A stretch of DNA of 7,605 nt from the NCBI GenBank assembly GCA_020200995.1, contig JAIVHQ010000105.1, positions 1 to 7,605 on the forward strand. The letters are read 5' to 3'. The position numbers were made by a program, and so were the translations under genes. The notes beneath the pieces were generated by a model that was not told where the DNA came from, did no database searches, and was given only the letters and a program-made list of their open reading frames with translations. Positions 1 through 6,212 of the stretch are shown one piece after another. How positions within the stretch are numbered: position 1 is the stretch's first letter; each line of letters begins with the position of its first letter. Source of the DNA: Flavobacteriales bacterium (GTDB taxonomy: Bacteria > Bacteroidota > Bacteroidia > Flavobacteriales_D > Cryomorphaceae).

Positions 1-1167
1 GATCGCCATATTTCCGGAAGGAACATCGCCTATACGCATGTATGCCGTTCCCTTCGCGGGGTTGGGGAAGAGGAGGAGATTTTGGCTCAGATAGCTGTCT
101 TTCACACTCAAAATCTCGCCTCTGGTGATGTCAATGTCGAAAACATCTACAGAAAACGCACTTTGATCGCCCGAAGTGGCTTCTACACGCCAGATGGCCT
201 CAACTGTTTGGCCGGGTTCTACGCCGAGTGATTCAAGTAGCGCTGACAAGTCACCGAATGAAACGGTCAAGGTCGTGGCACTTCCATCGTCGTCGCTGGC
301 AATGAGTGCGAGAGGGTCGTCAAAATTGCCGGCTGAACGCAAAGCCAACTGCCATTCGTAGGTAACTGGTTCGGTCGCATTTTCAGCTTCTGTCCAAGAG
401 ATTACTGCTTCAATGGCAGGGTCACCTTCCACTACAAGCGATGTTCCATCAGCGGGGCCAATGAGTTCAGGCCCTGTGAGCGCGGGAGGCGGTGGAGCGA
501 CCATATCCCAGGAATCCTGAGCGATGATGCCATCCACGATAATGTTTTGTTCAGAATCGTATTGACGAAGTGCAACGAGTTGCACAGCGGGCAGATCACC
601 TGCAGTACCTCCGAAAGGTCCTATATCCGCAGTGGCGGGCTCTTCCGAAATGTCATCTCCGTCAGAAAATACGTAGAGACTTACCAGGTCATTGTCATCA
701 CCTTCTACAATTTCGTATTTCATGACCACGAGATACGTTTCATTGACGTTCAGTTCATCACTCAAGCTTTCAGGTTCGGTCGGAACGGCAGAAGCGTTGA
801 AGTTTAATCCCATTCGAAAGGTTTCAGGTGAACTGCCGGGAGCCACAAATGTTCTTCCCCTGAAAGCGTTGCTGATGTTAGTGAAGTCGGGATTTTCAAT
901 GTCGTTGTAACGGCCCATGTGGAAGAAAAAGCCGGCATTTGACTCTGTAACCTCTTCAGGCACCTGCATCAGAAAAGAGGCATAAACGCTTCCCGTGGTT
1001 ACGTCCTGGCTGAATGGTCTGTTCTCATCGCTTCCCGTATTGTTTACGGCAACAGCATTGCCGATGCCACTTCCGAGATAGGCGGTTGCACTCCATGAAA
1101 GTCCGCCATCCGTTACCAGCAGCGGATTATTGTCTCCACCACTGTGGGTGTCCGAGTTAAAAACAGA
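1..1167 (-). pseudogene. T9SS-sorted protein with SusE-like domain, 5'-truncated and cut by the window edge
   Basis: The minus-strand frame from 1167 down to base 1 is open for 389 codons and reads as a convincing secreted Bacteroidetes protein. Residues 1-222 resemble the jelly-roll-like region common at the N-terminus of T9SS cargo (motifs HSGG, GSVYASF, FRGRTF, VVMKYEIV, LVALRQ, VDGI). Residues 233-350 resemble a SusE/FNIII-like beta-sandwich (GPADGTSL, VISWTEAE, YEWQLAL, WRVEAT). Residues 362 onward are the start of a type A sorting domain (QNLLLFPNPAKGTAYI), which continues off the window. A TAG at 1168-1170 closes the frame upstream. The first in-frame ATG is at 969-967, inside a beta-strand of the first domain, and no signal peptide is present. 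The missing N-terminus of about 40 residues cannot fit in the 57 bases between the frame and the next gene's stop codon. I infer a 5' deletion. An annotator may instead call a partial CDS starting at 969. Function beyond a secreted or surface protein is unknown. Confidence 0.75.
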
Positions 1168-1170
1168 CTA

Positions 1171-1225
1171 ATAAGAAACCAATTTTAAATATAACAGCAT
1201 ACCAATTTGAGCGGTCCTCGCGTGC
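1171..1225. other. AT-rich intergenic spacer at the truncation point
   Basis: This short spacer lies between the hydrolase stop codon and the truncated T9SS frame. It contains ACCAATTT twice (1179-1186 and 1201-1208), a short direct repeat that may be chance in such AT-rich DNA. I see no promoter consensus or rho-independent terminator. An ATG at 1200-1198 is in frame with the T9SS gene but meets the TAG at 1170 after ten codons, so it does not restore a signal peptide. Confidence 0.4.
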
Positions 1226-2128
1226 CTAATAAAGAAGCCCTGCGGCAAAATCTGCCATGGCCGATGAGTTGTGGCCCGTTTCGGGGGCTTCGTGATACTG
1301 CCAAAGAAAGTTGAGAGAAAGGCTGTCGGCAATAAATGAGGAGCGCTCGTGAAAATACTGAGCGCGATCGACCCTGTTCAATCCCTGTGCATCCGCTTCG
1401 GGAGTGTGCCGCAGGTTAAAGGAATCGGGGTCGGTGTCCGATTCGCCGACGACCACGTAAACGGTCCTTTCAAAGTAGAATTGGGGTTCGACATCCGCAG
1501 CGGGGCTCAGGGCTTGTCCGTAGGGGAATTGGATCTCGGGGTCGGGCAGCATGTACCACCCTGCGGCCGAAGTGACCAAACGGTTGAATCCGGCATCGGG
1601 CTCAAATTGGAGGAAGCGGTGCACGAGTTGCGCCCCGGCCGAGTGACCGAAAATATCATACCTGGCTTCCGCGCTTCCCGAACGCGTTTTGAAATCCTGA
1701 AACAGGGGATCGAACACCTGAAAAGTCCAATCCTCCCGGGGCTGTGTAGATGTCTCCGCCGGATTTTCCCCGTTGGAAAAAATATTGGCCAGGTTAAATT
1801 GATTGGAACCGGGAAAGTATTCAGACGAAAATTGAGGCACCAACAAGATAAAATTCTTCTGATTTGCCGAATTCACAAGTGCATTGCGCAGTGCCCTTCC
1901 ATCGCGGCCGGCACCGTGTACGGCCATAAATACGGGGGTCGAAACACCGCTGTTTTCGGGAATGTGGTAAAAGCACTTCACCGGCTTTTGCGCAAAGGGC
2001 GGATAGGAAGTGAAGTTGTACTCGCCTGAACCATACATCTCTAATTCGCCCTGAGCATTGTCATCGCCGTTGCAGGAGGCCAGCAGGGCAGCGAGCAGAA
2101 TGAAGAAAGACCATCTATGGATATACAT
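1226..2128 (-). CDS. Alpha/beta-hydrolase lipoprotein (PHB depolymerase/esterase-like)
   Basis: This 300-residue protein probably acts as a serine esterase or related hydrolase anchored to the outer membrane. I chose the ATG at 2128 because it gives a clean lipoprotein signal: a basic start (HRW), a hydrophobic core, then the lipobox LASC with Cys19. The longer open frame upstream has no signal character and would run into the 3' end of the regulator gene. Family hallmarks are an oxyanion-loop HGAGRDG (71-77), the nucleophile elbow GHSAG with Ser163, an acidic candidate in GESDTD (Asp231 or Asp233) after a beta-strand, and His286 in ETGHNS. Residues after the cysteine are NGDDN, the acidic pattern associated with surface-exposed Bacteroidetes lipoproteins, so the enzyme may face outward. 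The substrate is not evident. It lies 77 bases downstream of the MocR gene on the same strand and has its own promoter-like element. Confidence 0.85.
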   Translation of the reverse strand: MYIHRWSFFILLAALLASCNGDDNAQGELEMYGSGEYNFTSYPPFAQKPVKCFYHIPENSGVSTPVFMAVHGAGRDGRALRNALVNSANQKNFILLVPQFSSEYFPGSNQFNLANIFSNGENPAETSTQPREDWTFQVFDPLFQDFKTRSGSAEARYDIFGHSAGAQLVHRFLQFEPDAGFNRLVTSAAGWYMLPDPEIQFPYGQALSPAADVEPQFYFERTVYVVVGESDTDPDSFNLRHTPEADAQGLNRVDRAQYFHERSSFIADSLSLNFLWQYHEAPETGHNSSAMADFAAGLLY

Positions 2129-2145
2129 ATGTTCGGATTGAAGCA

Positions 2146-2153
2146 CAAAGGTA
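2146..2153 (-). promoter_or_regulatory. Putative -7 promoter element for the hydrolase lipoprotein
   Basis: On the minus strand this site reads TACCTTTG, an exact match to the Bacteroidetes primary sigma -7 consensus TAnnTTTG. It ends 17 bases before the hydrolase ATG at 2128, giving a short leader. I do not see a good TTTG -33 box at the usual spacing upstream, so the call rests on the -7 element and its position. It also supports the 2128 start over the longer open frame. Confidence 0.45.
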
Positions 2154-2189
2154 GTTGCTACATGAAAATAAGTTCGCCCCGAAGTGAAG

Positions 2190-2206
2190 GCCGTTAACTC
2201 GACGGC
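2190..2206 (-). terminator. Weak hairpin at the end of the MocR gene
   Basis: GCCGT (2190-2194) and ACGGC (2202-2206) can pair as a 5-bp GC-rich stem with a 7-base loop, overlapping the last base of the regulator stop codon. No T-run follows on the minus strand, so this is at best a weak or factor-assisted terminator, or a transcript-end stabiliser. Confidence 0.2.
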
Positions 2207-3690
2207 TAAAATTTCTTCAAAATGTCGGCCATCTTGTTCATGATAGGGGTCATGTGCCGCGGCTTTACACTCGAATAGCCGAAGATGAGGCCTTGCTTCT
2301 TCTCGGGCGAGATGTAACACTTGCTCAGCGCATGGGCTACAATTCCTTTCTCGGCGAGGGCCGAAACGACTTTGGTGTCGCTTACACCATTTTTTAAAAG
2401 GGCGGTGATGTGCAGGGACGCGCTCGATGACCGAATGGGTTGAAGTTGGGCTGACAGATGCGTCTCCAGGAATTCCATAAACCGATCGTGGCGATTCTGC
2501 GCTTCACGGGCCACATTTTTCAAATGTTCGTGCAGGAAGTTCTTCTCGATAAAACCGCGCAGCACGACTTGCCCCGTCGGTGATACGAAGCGGTGCGAAT
2601 GAATCACCATCGCGTGAAAATTCGTAACCAGGTGGCGCGGGACAATCACAAAGCCCACGCGAATGCTGGGATGCAAGGTGCGGTTGAACGTACCAAGGTA
2701 GAAAGTGCGGTCTTGGCGGTCGAGGCTGAAAATGGGCTTTCCGTCGCGGTCGGGGTGGTTGATTTCGTTTTCGTAATCGTTTTCAATGATGTACAGGCCT
2801 TTTTCATTGGCCAGCGCCAGGACTTCCTGCTTTCGCTGATCGGACATCCGAACGCCCAGAGGATATTGATGAGACGGCGTGAGGTGGATGAGCTTGGCAC
2901 CGGCAGTCATCTTTTGCCTGAGGCCCTCGGTCACGATTCCATCCCGGTCCACATTTGCTCCGGTGACTTTGCCCCTGAGGCTTTTAAAAACGGAGTGCGC
3001 GTTCGGGAATGTGGGGTTTTCCAGGATTACCTCATCACCGGGGTTGAGCAGCAGATTGCCGATGAGGTAGAGGGATTGGAGCGAGCCGCTCAGGATAAAC
3101 ACCTGGCTGTAGTCGCACTTTACATTTCTTCTCAGGTTGAGGTAGTTTGAAATGGTCTTTCGCAATACCTCCACGCCGGCACCCGCATAGTAAGACAGTT
3201 CGGAGGCACGCACAAATTTCCAATACTCGTCCGATAGCTTTTTCCATCGGGTGATCGGAAACAAATCGAGGGGGGGAATTCCCGGCCTGAAGGCAATGCC
3301 CGGGTCGTCGATGGCGTTGATCAATCCGAGGTTTTGCCGGAAGGCTTTTGCTCCCTCTGAGACTGATACATACGAGCGGTCGGGTGCTGTGTGTTCATCT
3401 GTCGGGGTGGCTTCGGTTCCGGGCGAAACCACCTTGTAGCACGAGCCCACCGTCGCATCCAGCAATCCCTCCAGCTTCAGCAGGTCGTAGACCTTGATTA
3501 CCGTGCTGCGCGAAACCCCAAGTGCATCGGCCAGCAAGCGGGTGGGAGGTAGCTCGCAGCTGTTGGGCAGCTCGCCCGAGAGGATTGCCTGCTTTACCTT
3601 GCTGTAAATCTGCTGGTATTTCGGCGTTTTTCTGCCGGGTGCAGACGGTGTTTCGAGAATTTCTCTGATCCGACGGGTTTCTACTTTCAT
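2206..3690 (-). CDS. MocR-family regulator (GntR wHTH plus aminotransferase-like domain) lacking the PLP lysine
   Basis: This 494-residue cytoplasmic transcription factor has the standard MocR/GabR architecture and length. Residues 22-90 are a GntR winged helix (KYQQIYSKVKQAILSGEL, LPPTRLLADALGVSRSTV, then the VGS wing). A linker of about 40 residues follows, and residues from about 133 to 494 form a class I aminotransferase-like domain (YYAGAG, SGSLQSL, LENPTF, TPSHQYPLG, ENDYENE, TFNRTLHPSIRVGF). MocR proteins normally bind PLP as effector or cofactor through a lysine in a S-K-T/L-x-P motif; here that position is Arg337 (codon CGC). The Asp that contacts the PLP pyridine nitrogen in GabR is Asn304. 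Tyr306 and Arg344, equivalent to GabR Tyr281 and Arg319, remain. PLP may therefore not bind as an aldimine. The gene diverges from the carrier-amidohydrolase-porin operon, its likely target. The start at 3690 places the wHTH normally. Confidence 0.93.
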   Translation of the reverse strand: MKVETRRIREILETPSAPGRKTPKYQQIYSKVKQAILSGELPNSCELPPTRLLADALGVSRSTVIKVYDLLKLEGLLDATVGSCYKVVSPGTEATPTDEHTAPDRSYVSVSEGAKAFRQNLGLINAIDDPGIAFRPGIPPLDLFPITRWKKLSDEYWKFVRASELSYYAGAGVEVLRKTISNYLNLRRNVKCDYSQVFILSGSLQSLYLIGNLLLNPGDEVILENPTFPNAHSVFKSLRGKVTGANVDRDGIVTEGLRQKMTAGAKLIHLTPSHQYPLGVRMSDQRKQEVLALANEKGLYIIENDYENEINHPDRDGKPIFSLDRQDRTFYLGTFNRTLHPSIRVGFVIVPRHLVTNFHAMVIHSHRFVSPTGQVVLRGFIEKNFLHEHLKNVAREAQNRHDRFMEFLETHLSAQLQPIRSSSASLHITALLKNGVSDTKVVSALAEKGIVAHALSKCYISPEKKQGLIFGYSSVKPRHMTPIMNKMADILKKF

Positions 3691-3709
3691 AAATGGGTAG
3701 GTAAAAATA

Positions 3710-3754
3710 CAAATAATTGGTTTGCTTTTTACGTCACATTTCTGAATTATTTTG
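3710..3754. repeat. Imperfect inverted repeat, candidate operator
   Basis: The left arm CAAATAATT (3710-3718) is the reverse complement of AATTATTTG. The right arm AATTATTTTG (3745-3754) is the same word with one extra T. The arms sit 19 bases from the regulator ATG and 17 bases from the carrier ATG, almost symmetric. They could be binding half-sites for a dimeric regulator, paired promoter elements, or both. AT-richness raises the odds of a chance match. Confidence 0.35.
3721..3754 (+). promoter_or_regulatory. Putative promoter of the carrier operon
   Basis: TTTG at 3721-3724 could be a -33 box, and TTATTTTG at 3747-3754 is a 5 of 6 match to the Bacteroidetes -7 consensus TAnnTTTG, with a 22-base spacer. 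This would start transcription near 3761 and leave a leader of roughly ten bases. No Shine-Dalgarno sequence precedes the ATG at 3772, which is usual in this phylum. Confidence 0.35.
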
Positions 3755-3771
3755 ACCTTGCACGATTTCTA

Positions 3772-5073
3772 ATGCGTTTTATGAGTTTAGTCGGACCTTT
3801 ACTGTCAGTCATTTTTATCACCATCGTCGCGGTATTGCTGCTGAAAAAGTACTACCCGCATGCGGTGCTGCTTTTTGCGGGAATGCTGATGCTCACGGCT
3901 GCTTATTTACTGGGAAACGAAATCACACCGCTCGTTGAGCCCACCGGCCACTTTTTCTTCGACGTCTTTGCACTGATTAAAGAATCCTTTGCCCAAACCA
4001 ATGCCGGCGTCGGTCTCCTCATCATGTCCATCGGCGGATTCGTGGCTTACATTAATGTGATCGGGGCGAGCAAATCCCTGGTGAGTGTGGCTGTAAAACC
4101 CCTGGGACTTTTGCGAAAGTACCCACTCGTGGCTGCATCGGCGGTGATTCCCATCAGCCAAATGCTTTTCGTTGCCATCCCTTCGGCTGCGGGTCTGGGC
4201 CTGCTGCTCATGGCCTCGGTTTTCCCCATATTGGTTACGCTCGGCGTGAGTAGAATTTCTGCCGTTTCGGTGATCACGGCTGCCACAGCCATGGGCCTCG
4301 GCCCGGCTTCGGCCATCACCGTCCGTGCTTCCGACATTGCAGAACTGGCACCCGTAGATTATTTCGTCACCAGGCAGTTGCCGCTGTTTATTCCATTGTC
4401 GATTTTTCTAAGTGTGATTTACTACTTCGTAAACCGATATTTCGATCGAAAGGCGCCACCCGAGTCGCCTGTGGAAGAGAGCGATACCAAGTCCGAAACC
4501 AATAAGGCACCCGCTGTCTATGCCATCATCCCTGTGCTGCCGATCCTGCTGCTCCTTATTTTTTCGGACATCAGCGGCTTGTCGGCCATCGACGTTACTT
4601 TAGACACTACCACGGCCATGTTCGTGAGCCTGGTCATTGCCATGATTTTCGAATGGATCCGCAAGCGCAGCATTAAAGCGGTGCTGAATTCGCTCAAGGA
4701 ATTCTGGAACGGCATGGGCAACATCTTCAAAACGGTGGTGACCCTGATCATCGCAGCTGAGATCTTCTCCAAAGGGTTGATCGCGCTGGGCTTAATCGAG
4801 GGCATGCTGATGCTGTCGGAAAATTTCGGATTCGGTTATGTCGGTTTCGGCATCGTGCTGTCGACCATGATTTTTGTCGCCGCCATGCTCATGGGCAGTG
4901 GCAATGCGGCATTTTTTGCATTCGGGCCTTTGGTGCCGGGTATCGCTTCGCGGGCGGGCGTGATTATCGCCACTGCCGAGATCGCCCAGGTCGATGTGCT
5001 TCAACTTGTCAAGAGGAATTTGATCCCCGTGATTGCCACATTTATACTCATGTTAATCGTTCATTTCATATGA
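3772..5073 (+). CDS. DcuC-family C4-dicarboxylate carrier with a shortened C-terminal half
   Basis: This 433-residue inner-membrane protein has about ten or more hydrophobic segments and resembles E. coli DcuC along its length. Shared features are the N-terminal LLFAGMLML segment, IGGFVAYINVIGAS (87-100), PSAAGLGLLLM (137-147) followed by VFPILVTLGVSR, a hydrophilic loop at about 224-246, PVLPILLLLIFS (254-265), and GSGNA-FAF (375-384), ending with LVKRNLIPV. DcuC proteins move C4-dicarboxylates such as succinate, fumarate or aspartate; here the substrate is inferred only from the family. E. coli DcuC has a stretch between its GSGNAPFYAF motif and its last helix that contains NLGRTLSPVSG. In this protein GIASR (390-394) runs straight into AGVIIATAE, so about 28 residues seem absent. 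The first half keeps its matching motif (ATAMGLGPAS). The ATG at 3781 is an alternative start. The 3' end overlaps the amidohydrolase start by ATGA. Confidence 0.88.
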   Translation: MRFMSLVGPLLSVIFITIVAVLLLKKYYPHAVLLFAGMLMLTAAYLLGNEITPLVEPTGHFFFDVFALIKESFAQTNAGVGLLIMSIGGFVAYINVIGASKSLVSVAVKPLGLLRKYPLVAASAVIPISQMLFVAIPSAAGLGLLLMASVFPILVTLGVSRISAVSVITAATAMGLGPASAITVRASDIAELAPVDYFVTRQLPLFIPLSIFLSVIYYFVNRYFDRKAPPESPVEESDTKSETNKAPAVYAIIPVLPILLLLIFSDISGLSAIDVTLDTTTAMFVSLVIAMIFEWIRKRSIKAVLNSLKEFWNGMGNIFKTVVTLIIAAEIFSKGLIALGLIEGMLMLSENFGFGYVGFGIVLSTMIFVAAMLMGSGNAAFFAFGPLVPGIASRAGVIIATAEIAQVDVLQLVKRNLIPVIATFILMLIVHFI

Positions 5074-6212
5074 TGTTATTAATAAAAAACGCAAAGGTTT
5101 TTGACCCTGAAGACCGCGGCCCCAAGGACATCCTTGTCGCTGCAGGCCGCATCGTGGCCATTGAAGATCAGATAGAACCTAACAGTCTTTTCAAAACCTG
5201 GGATGCCGAGGGCAGGATTCTTGCGCCGGGCATCATCGATCAGCATATCCACATCATCGGGGCGGGAGGTAAGCGCGGCTTCGTGAGCATGACGCCCGAA
5301 ATCGCCATGACCGACCTCATCGCCTGCGGTACCACCACCGTGGTGGGCCTCCTCGGCACCGATGCATCCACCAGGAGCATCCACACGCTTTACGCAAAAT
5401 GCAAAGCCCTCGACGTGGAGGGAATCACGGCCTACATGTACACCGGCTATTTTGGCCTCGAGCCCAAGCACATTATGGACAGTGTGCAGGACGAAATGAT
5501 CTTCATCGACAAGGTGCTCGGCTGCAAAATTGCCATCAGCGATGTGCGCTCGTCGTACCCCACTGATCTCGAACTGCTCCGCGTGCTCAGGCAGGTGAGG
5601 GTGGGAGGTATGATCGGCGACAAAAAGGGAATCATGCACATTCACCTCGGGGCCCTGGAAGCTAAAATCGACTGCCTGATCCGCATCGTGGAGGAACACG
5701 AATTTCCGATTGAAAATATTTCGCCCACCCATATGGGGCGCACCAAACCTTTGCTCGAGCAGGGGGTGACTTTCGCTAAAATGGGCGGGATGATCGATAT
5801 CTCCACGGGCGGAACGAATTACACAGAGCCCTACCTCGCCATATTGCACGCCCTCGATTTGGGCGCTTCGATCGACAAAATCACCCTGAGCAGCGATGGG
5901 TACACCTGCCTCGACAGGAAAGATGAAAATGGAAAAGTGATCGGAATCCGAAAGGCACTTTTTGATCAGAATGTCGTGCAGGCAGTGAAGCTGGCGAAAA
6001 ACGGCTTGTCGCTCACCGATGCGCTGAAAACAGTCACACTTAATCCCGCCATTAATCTTGGCCTCAAGCACAAAGGCCGCGTTGCGGTCGGCGCCGACGC
6101 CGATTTTTGCTGTTTTGACGAAAGTCTGCAGCTCACCGATGTATTCGCCCACGGAAAGCAGATGATGGCCGACGGCAAGGTCACTGCCAAAAACGTATTC
6201 GACCGGCCATGA
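5070..6212 (+). CDS. iadA: Isoaspartyl dipeptidase (IadA)-like binuclear amidohydrolase with altered substrate residues
   Basis: This 380-residue cytoplasmic amidohydrolase-superfamily enzyme aligns without gaps to E. coli IadA from the first metal ligand through the last. IadA hydrolyses beta-aspartyl dipeptides using two zinc ions. All metal ligands are present: His59 and His61 (DQHIH), the carboxylated Lys153 (GCKIAISD), His192, His221 (PTHMGR), and the catalytic Asp276 (SSDG). The substrate arginines Arg160 and Arg224 are also present. Three other substrate-contact positions differ: IadA Glu77 is Lys68, Tyr137 is Phe128 (Tyr127 is adjacent) and Ser289 is Cys280. Because Glu77 contacts the free alpha-amino group of the isoaspartyl residue, the true substrate may lack that amine; this is an inference. 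N-terminal (about 1-57) and C-terminal (about 345-380) segments form the usual small beta domain. The start overlaps the carrier stop; ATGATG offers starts at 5070 or 5073. The gene symbol is given by similarity only. Confidence 0.88.
   Translation: MMLLIKNAKVFDPEDRGPKDILVAAGRIVAIEDQIEPNSLFKTWDAEGRILAPGIIDQHIHIIGAGGKRGFVSMTPEIAMTDLIACGTTTVVGLLGTDASTRSIHTLYAKCKALDVEGITAYMYTGYFGLEPKHIMDSVQDEMIFIDKVLGCKIAISDVRSSYPTDLELLRVLRQVRVGGMIGDKKGIMHIHLGALEAKIDCLIRIVEEHEFPIENISPTHMGRTKPLLEQGVTFAKMGGMIDISTGGTNYTEPYLAILHALDLGASIDKITLSSDGYTCLDRKDENGKVIGIRKALFDQNVVQAVKLAKNGLSLTDALKTVTLNPAINLGLKHKGRVAVGADADFCCFDESLQLTDVFAHGKQMMADGKVTAKNVFDRP

Larger units (their letters stand above)
3691..3771. promoter_or_regulatory. 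Divergent regulator/operon control region
   Basis: This 81-base AT-rich region separates the divergent starts of the MocR gene (3690) and the carrier gene (3772). It must hold both promoters and probably the MocR operator. It contains an imperfect inverted repeat, CAAATAATT (3710-3718) and AATTATTTTG (3745-3754), with a 26-base spacer. Each arm ends in TTTG on the strand leading to its own gene. Confidence 0.6.

Noticed and set aside
1168..1200. An ATG at 1200 in frame with the T9SS gene (MLLYLKLVSY then TAG), possibly a signal peptide broken by a nonsense mutation
   Set aside because: Ten residues with no cleavage site cannot replace the missing 40 or so, and readthrough would still lack the first strand. 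A deletion explains the data better.
1179..1208. Direct repeat ACCAATTT (two copies) as a deletion scar or insertion-site duplication
   Set aside because: Eight bases in AT-rich spacer DNA is within chance, and no mobile element lies between the copies.
1349..2029. A 226-codon plus-strand open frame opposite the hydrolase
   Set aside because: It is antisense to a gene with an intact catalytic serine, histidine and lipobox. The product has no plausible domain or promoter.
2172..2182. A TTCG-GGG-CGAA mini-hairpin between the MocR and hydrolase genes
   Set aside because: The stem is only four pairs with a three-base loop, and no proper T-run follows, so a terminator call is not supported.
2129..2320. 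An in-frame N-terminal extension of the hydrolase (64 more residues from an ATG at 2320)
   Set aside because: The extension overlaps the 3' end of the MocR gene in another frame, has no signal character and would bury the clear lipoprotein signal that begins at 2128.
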